The position numbers and the translations under genes are program-made. A stretch of DNA of 64,000 nt from Actinomadura rubteroloni (GTDB taxonomy: Bacteria; Actinomycetota; Actinomycetes; Streptosporangiales; Streptosporangiaceae). Positions 53,924-62,737 of this stretch are shown here, piece after piece (the first letter of the stretch is position 1; each line of letters opens with the position of its first letter). Under the pieces are notes generated by a model that searched no databases, was not told the DNA's origin, and saw only the letters and a list, made by a program, of their open reading frames with translations. The stretch covers positions 744,001 to 808,000 of the forward strand of contig NZ_MTBP01000002.1 in NCBI RefSeq assembly GCF_002911665.1. The letters run 5' to 3'.

Positions 53924-55543
53924 GTGCCCGAGACGACCCTGACACCGCCCGCCGCCCCGGTCGCGCCGCCATCGGGCCGCCGCTGGCTCGGGGTGTGCGT
54001 CATCAGCCTGGGCGTGTCGCTGATCATCGTGGACGCCACGATCGTCGGCGTCCTCCTCCCCCAGATGGTGGACGGCCTCGGGCTCACCACGGCCGGCGCC
54101 GAGTGGATCACCTCGGTGTACTCGCTGGTGTTCGCGGCGCTGCTCATCCCGGCGGGCCGCGCGGGCGACCTGTTCGGCCGCCGCCGCCTGTTCCTGCTCG
54201 GGACGCTCGTCTTCACGCTCGCCAGCCTCGGCGTCGCCACCGCGCAGAGCGGCGGCGCGCTGGTCGCGGCGCGGGCCGTCCAGGGCGTCGGCGCGTCGAT
54301 GATCATGCCGGCGGCCCTCTCCACGCTGAACACGCTGTTCACCGGACGCGACCGGCACGTCGCCTTCGGGATCTGGGGCTCGATCCTCAGCGGCATGGCC
54401 GCGCTCGGCCCGCTGCTCGGCGGCGCGCTCGCGACCGGCGGCGGCTGGCGCTGGGCGTTCTGGCTCAACCTCCCGCTCGGCGCCGCGCTGATCGCCGGGG
54501 CGTTCGCGCTCATGCCCGAGACGCGCGGCCGGCCCGCCACCGCGCGCGGCCCGCTCGCCGAGATCGACTGGACGGGCGGCGCGCTGTCGGCCCTCGGCCT
54601 CGGCGCGCTCGTCTGGGGCATCATCGAGGGCCAGACCTACGGCTGGTGGACGGCCGTCGCCCCGCACCGGGGCCTGTCGCCGGTACCGGTCGTGCTCGTC
54701 CTCGGCACCGTGCTGCTCACCGCGCTGTTGCTGGTGGAACGGGCCCGCGCGGCGGCCGGACGGCCCGTCATGCTCGACCTCGCGCTTTTCCGCATCCCGA
54801 ACTTCCGGCACGGCAACCTGGCGTCCGCGCTGATCAACGTCGGCGAGCTGGGCATCGTGTTCGTCCTGCCGCTGTTCCTGCTCGGCGTCCACGGGACGTC
54901 CCCGGTCCAGATCAGCCTGGCGCTGCTGCCGCTCGCCCTCGGAGCGTTCCTGTCCGGCGCGACCGCCGGGCGCTTCGGCCGCCGCGTCGGCCCGCACCGC
55001 ATCGTGCAGGGCGGCATGGCGCTGGAGGTCGCGGCCGTCCTCGGGCTCGCGGTGACGCTCACGCCGTCCACCGGCGGGCTCGGCGTCGCGCCCTGGATGC
55101 TGCTCTACGGCGTCGGCCTCGGGCTGACCGCCGCGCAGCTCACGAACGTGTCGCTCGCCGACGTGCCGCCGCAGCGGTCCGGGCAGGCGTCCGGGACGCA
55201 GTCCACGGCCCGGCAGATCGGCGCCGCGCTCGGCATCGCGCTCATCGGGACGGTCTTCGCCACGAGCCTCGGCCGGACGGTGACCGCGCGGCTCGCCGAC
55301 GCGGGCGTCCCGGCCGCGCGGGCCGCCGCCGTCGCGCACGAGCTGCGGCACAGCGCCGGGACGTCCGCGCGGGACCTGCACGCCGACCCGCGCCGCGCCG
55401 CCGAGGCCCGCGCCGCCGACCGCGCCCTGGCCGCCGCCGCGCGGGACGCGTCCCTGGTCACGGCGGCGATCCTCGCGGGCGGCCTCGCCCTGTCGCTGCG
55501 GCTGCGTCCGAGCCGTCCCGGGCGTCCGGAAGAATCGGCGTAG
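53924..55543 (+). CDS. MFS exporter, DHA2 (EmrB/QacA) family, 539 aa
   Basis: Fourteen predicted helices. The DHA2 family's early IIVDATIVGVLLPQM is present, as are motif A (GRAGDLFGRRRLFLLG) and a motif C-like GPLLGGALATGGGWRW. These proton-driven pumps export drugs or metabolites. GTG start at 53924, with TACTGT 6 nt before it (leaderless). The last ~80 residues are a basic, Ala/Arg-rich cytoplasmic tail. Confidence 0.9.
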   Translation: MPETTLTPPAAPVAPPSGRRWLGVCVISLGVSLIIVDATIVGVLLPQMVDGLGLTTAGAEWITSVYSLVFAALLIPAGRAGDLFGRRRLFLLGTLVFTLASLGVATAQSGGALVAARAVQGVGASMIMPAALSTLNTLFTGRDRHVAFGIWGSILSGMAALGPLLGGALATGGGWRWAFWLNLPLGAALIAGAFALMPETRGRPATARGPLAEIDWTGGALSALGLGALVWGIIEGQTYGWWTAVAPHRGLSPVPVVLVLGTVLLTALLLVERARAAAGRPVMLDLALFRIPNFRHGNLASALINVGELGIVFVLPLFLLGVHGTSPVQISLALLPLALGAFLSGATAGRFGRRVGPHRIVQGGMALEVAAVLGLAVTLTPSTGGLGVAPWMLLYGVGLGLTAAQLTNVSLADVPPQRSGQASGTQSTARQIGAALGIALIGTVFATSLGRTVTARLADAGVPAARAAAVAHELRHSAGTSARDLHADPRRAAEARAADRALAAAARDASLVTAAILAGGLALSLRLRPSRPGRPEESA

Positions 55544-55578
55544 ATCCCCTGTCGTCCCCAACGAAACAAGCGGTAACT

Positions 55579-56445
55579 GTGGCCACGCTCTCCCAGTGGG
55601 TCGCCGGTTCGCGGCCCCGCACCCTCCCCGCCTCGCTCGTCCCCGTCGTCGTCGGAACCGGCGTCGCGGTGGGCGAGGACGGCGCCGTCTGGTGGCGTGC
55701 CGCGCTCGCGGCCGTCGTCTCGCTGATCCTCCAGGTCGGCGTGAACTTCTCCAACGACTACAGCGACGGCGTGCGCGGCACCGACGCCGACCGGGTCGGG
55801 CCGCTGCGGCTCGTCGGGTCGGGCGTCGCCAAGCCCAAGCACGTGCTCGCCGCCGCGCTGGCGTGCTTCGGGATCGCGGCCGTCGCGGGGCTCGTCCTCG
55901 CCGCCGTGACGACGTGGTGGCTGCTGCTCGTCGGCGCGTTCGCGATCCTCGCCGCGTGGTTCTACACCGGCGGCAAGCGGCCGTACGGTTACCGCGCGTT
56001 CGGCGAGATCTCGGTGTTCGTGTTCTTCGGGCTCGTCGCGGTCGTCGGGACGGCCTACGTCCAGCTCGAACGGCTGCCCGCCGAGGCGTGGGCGGCGGCG
56101 GTGCCGATCGGGCTGCTGGCGTGCGCGATGCTCGTCGCCAACAACGTCCGCGACATCCCGACCGACGAGATCGCGGGCAAGCGGACGCTCGCGGTCGTCC
56201 TCGGCGACCGCAACACCCGCATCCTCTACGCGATCTGCACCGCGCTGCCGTACCTGTTCGTGGTCGCGCTGGCCGTCGTCCACCCGTGGGCGCTGATCGC
56301 GCTGGTGTCGGCGCCGCTGTCGGTGCCGCCGACGCAGAAGGTGCTCCAGGGCGCGAACGGCCCGTTCCTCATCCCGGTGCTCGGCGAGACCGGCCGCCTC
56401 CAGATCGCCTACGGCGCGCTGCTCGCGGTCGGCCTCGCCCTCTGA
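55579..56445 (+). CDS. menA: 1,4-dihydroxy-2-naphthoate polyprenyltransferase
   Basis: A UbiA-superfamily membrane enzyme that prenylates DHNA in menaquinone synthesis. The two Asp-rich Mg-diphosphate motifs are NDYSDGVRGTD and NNVRDIPTDEIAGKRTLA. About eight helices. The GTG at 55579 fits homologues that begin ATLSQWVAGSRPRTLPAS; the ribosome-binding site is weak. It lies 35 nt behind the exporter gene and converges on ung with a 4-nt gap. Confidence 0.93.
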   Translation: MATLSQWVAGSRPRTLPASLVPVVVGTGVAVGEDGAVWWRAALAAVVSLILQVGVNFSNDYSDGVRGTDADRVGPLRLVGSGVAKPKHVLAAALACFGIAAVAGLVLAAVTTWWLLLVGAFAILAAWFYTGGKRPYGYRAFGEISVFVFFGLVAVVGTAYVQLERLPAEAWAAAVPIGLLACAMLVANNVRDIPTDEIAGKRTLAVVLGDRNTRILYAICTALPYLFVVALAVVHPWALIALVSAPLSVPPTQKVLQGANGPFLIPVLGETGRLQIAYGALLAVGLAL

Positions 56446-56449
56446 GCGC

Positions 56450-57127
56450 TCAGAGGCTCCAGTCGATCTCGGGCTCGCCCGCGTCGGCCAGCGCCTTGTT
56501 GACCGCGCTGAACGGACGCGTCCCGAAGAACTCCTTCGCGCTGAGCGGGCTCGGGTGCGCCGACTCGATCACGGTGTGCTGCGGGCCGGTGATCAGCTTG
56601 GCCTTCTTGCGCGCGTAGGCGCCCCACAGCACGAACACGACGCGCCGGGGCTTGTCGTTGAGCGCCCGGATCGCGGCGTCGGTGAAGTCCTCCCAGCCCT
56701 TGCCCGCGTGCGAGCCCGCTTCGCCCGCGCGGACGGTCAGCACCGCGTTGAGCAGCAGGACGCCCTGGTCGGCCCAGGGGACCAGCTCGCCCGTCGTCGC
56801 GGGCGGGACGTCCAGGTCGGCGGCCAGCTCCTTGTAGATGTTGCGCAGCGACGGCGGCAGCCGCACCCCCTCCCGGACGGAGAAGCTGAGCCCGTGCGCC
56901 TGCCCCGGCCCGTGGTAGGGGTCCTGGCCGAGGATGAGCACGCGGGCGTCGTCGAACGCGCAGTGCCGGAACGCGCTGAACAGGTCCTCGCGCGGCGGGT
57001 AGACGGTCTGCTGCGCGTACTCCTGCTCCACGAACGCGCTCAGCGCGGCGGTGGAGATCGGGTCGAGCAGCGGTTCGAGCCGTGCGCGCCAGTCGGCGGG
57101 CAGGGACTCGACGAGGTCGAGCGGCAT
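56450..57127 (-). CDS. ung: Uracil-DNA glycosylase, family 1
   Basis: Removes uracil from DNA. The water-activating motif GQDPYHG contains Asp69, LLLNAVLTV is conserved, and the Leu-intercalation loop HPSPLSA carries the catalytic His. 225 residues, normal length. GGAGG precedes the ATG at 57127. The promoter at 57165-57187 matches the damage-inducible RecA-NDp type. Confidence 0.97.
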   Translation of the reverse strand: MPLDLVESLPADWRARLEPLLDPISTAALSAFVEQEYAQQTVYPPREDLFSAFRHCAFDDARVLILGQDPYHGPGQAHGLSFSVREGVRLPPSLRNIYKELAADLDVPPATTGELVPWADQGVLLLNAVLTVRAGEAGSHAGKGWEDFTDAAIRALNDKPRRVVFVLWGAYARKKAKLITGPQHTVIESAHPSPLSAKEFFGTRPFSAVNKALADAGEPEIDWSL

Positions 57128-57164
57128 CGGGGGGCCTCCGAAACGATTAGGACCGGCGGCACCG

Positions 57165-57187
57165 ACCCTAGCGACCCTCACTGACAC
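57165..57187 (-). promoter_or_regulatory. RecA-NDp (PafBC-type) promoter of ung
   Basis: On the minus strand GTGTCAGTGAG, 6 nt, TAGGGT. The -10 is identical to the remembered consensus and TGTCAGTG is a full match. The mRNA leader would be about 30 nt. Confidence 0.7.
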
Positions 57188-57224
57188 GACGGGTGCTTTC
57201 GCGGAGCCCATAGGATGCCGCCAT

Positions 57225-57992
57225 ATGCCGGATTCCCCCCGCCGTCGCCGGACCGCCCTCGTCCTGCTGCTCTGCGGGCTCTCCTGGGCCGCGCAGGGGT
57301 GCGAGTCTTCGGGGCCGACGACGCTGACCGTGTTCGCGACGTCGTCGCTCACCGAGGTGTTCGGCGAGCTGGGCGCGCGGTACGGGCAGACGCATCCGGG
57401 CGTCAGGATCGACGCCCGGTTCGGCGCGTCGGCCGACGTCGCCGGGCGGGTCGCCGACCGCGAGCCCGCCGACCTGCTCGTCACCGGCGACGAGACCGCG
57501 CTGGACGCCGCCGAGAACCGGCTCACCGGCCGCCGCCGCGTCATCGCGCGCACGGGCCTGACGATCGCCGTCGCGCCCGGGAACCCCCGCCGCCTCCAGG
57601 GCCTCGCCGACCTGGCCCGGCCGGGGCTGCGCGTGGTCGTCGGCGCGGCCGTGACGCCGGTCGGACGGTACGCGCGGCAGGTGTTCACCCGGTCCGGCGT
57701 GCCGGTGCGGTGGACGGCCGAGGAGGTCGGCTCCCGGGCCGTCCTGGACCGCGTCCGCTCCGGCATAGCCGACGCCGGGCTCGTCTACGTCACCGACCTG
57801 CGCTCGGCGGGCGCGGCGGCCGACAGCGTGCCGATCCCGGCGGCCGACAACGTCGTCGCGGCCTTCGCCGCGTCGGTCGTCAAAGGCGACCATGAGGACG
57901 GCGCGGCGGCGTTCCTCACCTGGCTGACCGGCGCGGACGCGGCACGCCTGTTCGCCGAGTACGGCTTCTCACCGCCCGGCACCGTCCGCTGA
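57225..57992 (+). CDS. ModA-like molybdate/anion-binding lipoprotein, 255 aa
   Basis: Signal peptide with lipobox ending in QGC, then a type II binding fold: LTVFATSSLTEVFGELGARY at the start, GASADVAGRVADREPADLLVTGDE as the second ligand loop. The Ser residues expected to hold the oxyanion are present. No modB/modC genes adjoin, so it must use a transporter encoded elsewhere or has another role. TAGGAT lies 8 nt before the ATG. It overlaps the ung promoter region and is divergent from ung. Confidence 0.85.
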   Translation: MPDSPRRRRTALVLLLCGLSWAAQGCESSGPTTLTVFATSSLTEVFGELGARYGQTHPGVRIDARFGASADVAGRVADREPADLLVTGDETALDAAENRLTGRRRVIARTGLTIAVAPGNPRRLQGLADLARPGLRVVVGAAVTPVGRYARQVFTRSGVPVRWTAEEVGSRAVLDRVRSGIADAGLVYVTDLRSAGAAADSVPIPAADNVVAAFAASVVKGDHEDGAAAFLTWLTGADAARLFAEYGFSPPGTVR

Positions 57993-58046
57993 CGGAGCGT
58001 TTTCGCCCGGCATCGAGCGGGCACGTTCCCGATCATCCGGTCGGGG

Positions 58047-60065
58047 GTGTTCGTGCCGGGTACGGGGGAGTTCGAGGTGCCGTCCACGCCACCGCGGGAT
58101 CAGGAGAAGCGCCGGCCGGCGCCGCCGGACCGGCGGCCCGAGCGCCCGTGGCGGTCCGAGGGCGTCCCCGGCGGAGGCGACCGGCCGCCCGACGGCCCGC
58201 GCGGGCGCGGCTACCGGCCCAACCGCACGATGTTCTTCTGGCTGCTGCTCGCCGTCGTGTTCGGCCTCAGCTACCTGTCGATGCACCTCACCGGACGGCA
58301 CGAGCGCCAGAGCCTGCCCTACACGGCGTTCACGCAGCAGGTGGCGGCCGGGAACGTCCGCGACGTCTACACCAAGGGCTTCCAGATCCAGGGCCGGCTG
58401 AAGCGCGCCCGGCAGGTGCCCGGCCAGAACGACCCGCACGTCACCTACGACAGCTTCGAGACGCTGCGGCCCGCGTTCGCCAACGACGACGTCTACGGGC
58501 AGATGGTGGCCAAGGGCGTGGTGGTGGAGGCCCGTCCGGTCAGCCAGGACCGGGGGCTCGTGGCGAACCTGCTGCTGTCGCTGCTGCCCGTCCTGCTGTT
58601 CGTGGGCCTCTGGGTGGTCGCGCTGGTGTGGATCCAGCGGCGCATGTCGCGGGGCGGCGGCGGGGGCGGCCTGATGGGCGGCTTCGGCCGGCAACCGCGT
58701 CCCGTCACGCCGGACGAGAAGCGCGCCACGTTCGCCGACGTCGCCGGGATCAACGAGGTCGAGGAGGAGCTGACCGAGATCGTCGACTTCCTCCGCGACC
58801 CCGGCAAGTACCGGCGGATGGGCGCGCGGGTGCCGCGCGGCGTGCTGCTGACCGGCGCGCCCGGCACCGGCAAGACGCTGCTGGCGCGGGCCGTCGCGGG
58901 CGAGGCGGACGTGCCGTTCTACTCGGCCGCCGCGTCGGAGTTCATCGAGATGGTCGTCGGCGTCGGCGCGGCGCGCGTCCGCGAGCTGTTCACCGAGGCC
59001 CGGCGGACGGCCCCGTCGATCATCTTCATCGACGAGATCGACACGATCGGCCGGACGCGCGGCAGCGGCGCGTCGGTCGGCGGCCACGACGAGCGCGAGC
59101 AGACGTTGAACCAGGTCCTGACCGAGATGGACGGGTTCTCCGGCTCCGAGGGCGTCGTCGTGATCGCGGCGACGAACCGTCCGGACATCCTGGACGCGGC
59201 GCTGCTGCGGCCCGGCCGGTTCGACCGGACGGTCTCGGTGTCCCCGCCCGACCTGGACGGACGCGTCGAGATCCTGCGCGTCCACACCCGCGACGTGCCG
59301 CTGGACCCCGACCTGGACCTCACCGCCGTCGGCCGGATCACCCCGGGCATGACCGGCGCGGACCTGGCCAACCTCGTCAACGAGGCGGCGCTGCTGGCCG
59401 TGAAGCGCGGCAAGGACCGCGTGGACATGGCCGACTTCAACACCGCGCTGGAGAAGATCCAGCTCGGCACGCGGCGGGCGCTGGTCATGCCGCCGGACGA
59501 GCGGCGCCGCACGTCGTACCACGAGTCGGGGCACGCGCTGCTCGGGATGCTGCTGCCGGGCGCGGACCCCGTCCGCAAGGTCACGATCGTCCCGCACGGC
59601 CGCGCGCTCGGCGTGACGGTCTCCACGCCCGAGGCCGACCGCTACGCCTGGGACGAGACCTACCTGCGCGGCCGGATCATCGGGGCGCTCGGCGGGATGG
59701 CGGCCGAGGAACTGGTGTTCGGCGTCGTCACGACCGGCGCGGAATCCGACCTGGAGCAGGTCACGCGGATCGCGCGCGGCATGGTCGGCCGCTGGGGCAT
59801 GTCCGACCGGGTCGGCCCGCTGTCGGTCCTGCCCGGCGAGGGCGCCGATCCCGGCGCGCAGTACGCCGCGCAGGGCACGCTCGACGTCGTGGACGAGGAG
59901 ACCCGCCGGATCGTGGAGGACTGCTACGCCGAGGCGCTGCGGCTCCTGCGGGCGAACCGGGAGAAGCTCGAATCGCTCGCGCAGACCCTCCTCGACCAGG
60001 AGACCCTGGACGAGGAGGCCGCCTACGAGGCCGCCGGGGTCCCCCGGACCGCCTCCCCGCCCTGA
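58047..60065 (+). CDS. ftsH: ATP-dependent zinc metalloprotease FtsH, 672 aa
   Basis: A membrane AAA protease that degrades membrane and regulatory proteins. A Pro/Arg-rich cytoplasmic N-terminus (~60 residues) precedes TM1, the extracytoplasmic domain and TM2 (about 172-192). The AAA module has Walker A GAPGTGKT (near 270), Walker B IIFIDEID and the second-region-of-homology ATNRPDILDAALLRPGRFD. The zinc motif is HESGH (near 491). GTG 58047; another GTG at 58053 is possible. Actinomycetes normally keep their main ftsH beside tilS-hpt, so this is probably a paralogue. It ends 1 nt from the next convergent gene. Confidence 0.93.
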   Translation: MFVPGTGEFEVPSTPPRDQEKRRPAPPDRRPERPWRSEGVPGGGDRPPDGPRGRGYRPNRTMFFWLLLAVVFGLSYLSMHLTGRHERQSLPYTAFTQQVAAGNVRDVYTKGFQIQGRLKRARQVPGQNDPHVTYDSFETLRPAFANDDVYGQMVAKGVVVEARPVSQDRGLVANLLLSLLPVLLFVGLWVVALVWIQRRMSRGGGGGGLMGGFGRQPRPVTPDEKRATFADVAGINEVEEELTEIVDFLRDPGKYRRMGARVPRGVLLTGAPGTGKTLLARAVAGEADVPFYSAAASEFIEMVVGVGAARVRELFTEARRTAPSIIFIDEIDTIGRTRGSGASVGGHDEREQTLNQVLTEMDGFSGSEGVVVIAATNRPDILDAALLRPGRFDRTVSVSPPDLDGRVEILRVHTRDVPLDPDLDLTAVGRITPGMTGADLANLVNEAALLAVKRGKDRVDMADFNTALEKIQLGTRRALVMPPDERRRTSYHESGHALLGMLLPGADPVRKVTIVPHGRALGVTVSTPEADRYAWDETYLRGRIIGALGGMAAEELVFGVVTTGAESDLEQVTRIARGMVGRWGMSDRVGPLSVLPGEGADPGAQYAAQGTLDVVDEETRRIVEDCYAEALRLLRANREKLESLAQTLLDQETLDEEAAYEAAGVPRTASPP

Positions 60066-60066
60066 C

Positions 60067-60915
60067 TCACGCCGGACGCGTCACGCCCACCGGGTTCGGG
60101 AACGGGATCTCGCCCGTCGCGATGACCGCCTCGGCCACCGGCAGCAGCGCGTCGTACAGCGCCGACGGGTCGTCCAGCGCCCGGTACGGTCCGGCCGCGC
60201 GGGCGTCGGTGCGGTCCTCGATCGCCTGCCGGAACGCGCGGCCCTCCTCGGTCGCGGTGCCGTCGGAGGCGAGCAGCCCGCGTTCGGCCAGCGCGGCGTG
60301 CGCGGCGTCCCACTCGTCGTCGGAGTAGCCGCGCGAGTCCTTGAGCCACTGGCCGGGCGAGCCCATCACCGCCGACGCGAGGACGTTGGACTGCGGCCCG
60401 TCCAGGCCCTCGGCCGTCAGGATCGCGACGTGCCCGTCCCCGCGGTGCTCGCGCAGCGCCGTGACGGCCTGCCACAGCGCCTCCACCGGGTCGTCCGGGG
60501 ACGGCAGGTCACGGTTCCCGGCGAACAGCGGACGGCCCGTCCCGTCGGCCGCCTCCACCGCCCGCCGCAGCAGTTCGGTGATCGGCGGCGCGAGCCCGTC
60601 GACCTCCGGAAGCGCCCGGCGCAGCGCCGCCGCTGCCGCCGCCGAGCGGGCCGTGAGCACGTCGGCGTGCGCCGCGAACGTCCAGGCGTCCGGAATGGCC
60701 CGCCGGACGCGCTTGGGGTGGAATCCATGGAACGTCGCCTCGACCACCCCCGGGCCGACCGGCCCGAGCGGCGCGGCGCGCATCGCGAAGTAGCCCATCC
60801 AGTAGCCGCGCAGCCCGATCTCCTTGGCCGCCGTGACGCTCTCGGGAGCGAAGTAGCTGATGATGTGCACCGGTTCGATGACCCGCCAGAGGGTGCGGGC
60901 GTAGGAAGCGTCCAT
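60067..60915 (-). CDS. SCO6745-family protein, 282 aa
   Basis: The opening ARTLWRVIEPVHIISYFAPE and the following GLRGYWMGYFAMRAAPLG are diagnostic of an actinobacterial family named after Streptomyces SCO6745. It is predicted to be helical, with a C-terminal winged-helix-like part (LAERGLLASDGTATEEGRAF). A regulatory or small-molecule-binding role is possible; nothing specific is known. CACAAT lies 6 nt before the ATG. Confidence 0.82.
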   Translation of the reverse strand: MDASYARTLWRVIEPVHIISYFAPESVTAAKEIGLRGYWMGYFAMRAAPLGPVGPGVVEATFHGFHPKRVRRAIPDAWTFAAHADVLTARSAAAAAALRRALPEVDGLAPPITELLRRAVEAADGTGRPLFAGNRDLPSPDDPVEALWQAVTALREHRGDGHVAILTAEGLDGPQSNVLASAVMGSPGQWLKDSRGYSDDEWDAAHAALAERGLLASDGTATEEGRAFRQAIEDRTDARAAGPYRALDDPSALYDALLPVAEAVIATGEIPFPNPVGVTRPA

Positions 60916-60964
60916 TCCCGCATTGTGGCCGCCGCGTCCCCGCCGCCGGCACGGCGGGGCGCGG

Positions 60965-61540
60965 TCAGAGTTCGGCGGGCAGTCCGGACGCGGCGAGGAC
61001 CAGCGCGTCGTCGGCCGAGCGCAGCGCGTCCAGGACGACCGGATGCGGCGCGGCGTACACGGTCGGGTAGGTGCGCTCGCCGAGCGCGGCGTCCGGGACG
61101 AACAGCAGCCGGTCCTCCTCGGCGGAGAACTCGACGGCGGCGCCCGGCCTGTCGCCGCGCACGTCCAGCCGGACCCAGCGGTCGTCGATCAGCGCCGCCG
61201 CCAGGCCGTGCAGGACGAACCCGTCGCCGTCGCGCAACCGCTGGTAGCACAGCCCCGCCTGCACGCCGCCCGCCCGCAGCAGCGCGACGAACGCGTGCGC
61301 CTTGGCGTAGCAGAAGCCCGTGCCCTGCTCCAGGACGTCGGACGCGCGCCAGGTGACCCGCCGGTCCCCCGCGTCCACGCAGTGCGTCACCTCGTCGCGG
61401 ACGTACTCGAACGCCGCCGCGGCGAACGCCCGGTCGTCTCCCGTCCGCAGCCGCGCCGCGAGCGCCTGGACGACCGGGTGCTCGACGTCGACGGCCTCAT
61501 CGGCGCCCAGGTAGTCCCACGGCTCGGCGTCGAAGTCCAT
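60965..61540 (-). CDS. Transglutaminase-like cysteine protease-fold protein, 191 aa
   Basis: The catalytic triad is visible: Cys77 in GTGFCYAKAHAF, His111 in FVLHGLAAAL, Asp126 in VRLDVRGD. No signal peptide or membrane helix, so cytoplasmic. It could act as a protease, amidase or cross-linking enzyme. Its ATG overlaps the dapB stop by one base (TGATG), so translation is coupled to dapB. Confidence 0.85.
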   Translation of the reverse strand: MDFDAEPWDYLGADEAVDVEHPVVQALAARLRTGDDRAFAAAAFEYVRDEVTHCVDAGDRRVTWRASDVLEQGTGFCYAKAHAFVALLRAGGVQAGLCYQRLRDGDGFVLHGLAAALIDDRWVRLDVRGDRPGAAVEFSAEEDRLLFVPDAALGERTYPTVYAAPHPVVLDALRSADDALVLAASGLPAEL

Positions 61541-62280
61541 CAAAGGTCGAGCAGCGACTCGATGCCGACCGTCAGCCGGTCCGGCAGGGACGCGACCTTC
61601 CGCACCCCGAGCAGCACGCCCGGCATGAACGACTCGCGGTTCATCGAGTCGTGCCGGATGCTGAACAGCTCGCCGTGCCCGCCGAGCAGCACCTCCTGGT
61701 GCGCGATGGCGCCCGACAGCCGCACCGCGTGCAGGCGCACGCCGTCCACGTCGGTGCCGCGCGAGCCCGGCAGCTCCGACTCGGTCGCGTCCGGCGACTT
61801 CGCGACGCCCTTCTCCGCACGCGCGGCGGCGACCAGCTCGGCCGTCCGGTACGCGGTGCCGGACGGCGCGTCCTTCTTGTTCGGGTGGTGCAGCTCCACG
61901 ATCTCCACGGACTCGAAGTAGGGAGCCGCGCGCCGCGCGAAGTCCATCATCAGCACCGCGCCGATCCCGAAGTTCGGCGCGATCAGCACGTTCGCGCCCG
62001 GCGACGCGGTCTGCCACGACCGGACCGCGTCCAGCCGCGCGGGGTCGAACCCGCTCGTCCCGACCACCGCGTGCCGGCCGTGCTCCACGCACCAGCGCAG
62101 GTTGTCCATGACGACGCCGGGATGGGTGAAGTCGACGACGACGTCGGCGGCCTCCAGCGCGTCCAGCGCCTCGCCGTCGTCCACGGTGGCGGCCAGTTCC
62201 AGGCCGTCCGCGCCCTCGACCGCCCGGCACACCTCGGCGCCCATCCGGCCCCGCGCGCCCAGCACCCCGACCTTGATCAC
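61540..62280 (-). CDS. dapB: 4-hydroxy-tetrahydrodipicolinate reductase
   Basis: Second step of the DAP branch, reducing the DapA product with NAD(P)H. Rossmann motif VGVLGARGRMG at the N-terminus; active-site ELHHPNKKDAPSGTA with the catalytic His and Lys. 246 residues. GTG at 62280 with GGGAGG 5 nt upstream. It is near the M16 peptidase as in many actinobacteria, but is separated from dapA by 13 kb. Confidence 0.96.
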   Translation of the reverse strand: MIKVGVLGARGRMGAEVCRAVEGADGLELAATVDDGEALDALEAADVVVDFTHPGVVMDNLRWCVEHGRHAVVGTSGFDPARLDAVRSWQTASPGANVLIAPNFGIGAVLMMDFARRAAPYFESVEIVELHHPNKKDAPSGTAYRTAELVAAARAEKGVAKSPDATESELPGSRGTDVDGVRLHAVRLSGAIAHQEVLLGGHGELFSIRHDSMNRESFMPGVLLGVRKVASLPDRLTVGIESLLDL

Positions 62281-62312
62281 TGCGTCCTCCCGACCTCAGA
62301 CCGGAGACGAGC

Positions 62313-62699
62313 CTACCGGTCGTCCCGGTCGTTCTCGGGCACGAGGAGGCCGAGCAGCCAGCTCACGACGCCGATGATGATCGCGCCCCAGAACGCGGGC
62401 CAGAACCACTCGACGTGGAACGGGACGTCCAGCTCGTCGGCGATCCAGCTCGTCAGCATCAGCAGCGCCGCGTTGACGAGCAGCGCGAACAGCCCCAGCG
62501 TCAGCACGTAGAACGCGCAGCCGAACACCTTGATCAGCGGTTTGAGCACCGCGTTGACGACGCCGAAGATCACCGCGACGACGAGCAGGGTCAGGGCGCG
62601 CTTGGCGCCGCTGCCCGCCGTCACGTCCACTCCGGCCACGACCGCCGTCGCGACCCACAGCGCGACGGCCGTGACCACGACCCGGATGAGAATTCTCAT
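62313..62699 (-). CDS. Phage-holin-family (PF04020) small membrane protein, 128 aa
   Basis: Four hydrophobic helices, with the family's NAVLKPLIKVF and WFWPAFWGAIIIGVVSWLL segments. Despite the family name it is a widespread chromosomal membrane protein with no lytic context here. ATG 62699 follows a weak site. It lies between the M16 peptidase gene (39 nt upstream) and dapB (33 nt downstream), so one operon is likely. Confidence 0.85.
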   Translation of the reverse strand: MRILIRVVVTAVALWVATAVVAGVDVTAGSGAKRALTLLVVAVIFGVVNAVLKPLIKVFGCAFYVLTLGLFALLVNAALLMLTSWIADELDVPFHVEWFWPAFWGAIIIGVVSWLLGLLVPENDRDDR

Positions 62700-62737
62700 G
62701 ATCACCGCGTACCCGGCGGCCGGGCCGGATACGCGGG

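Noticed and set aside
62313..62699. Holin-family gene as a prophage remnant
   Set aside because: No lysin, tail or integrase genes nearby; the family is common on chromosomes in this position.
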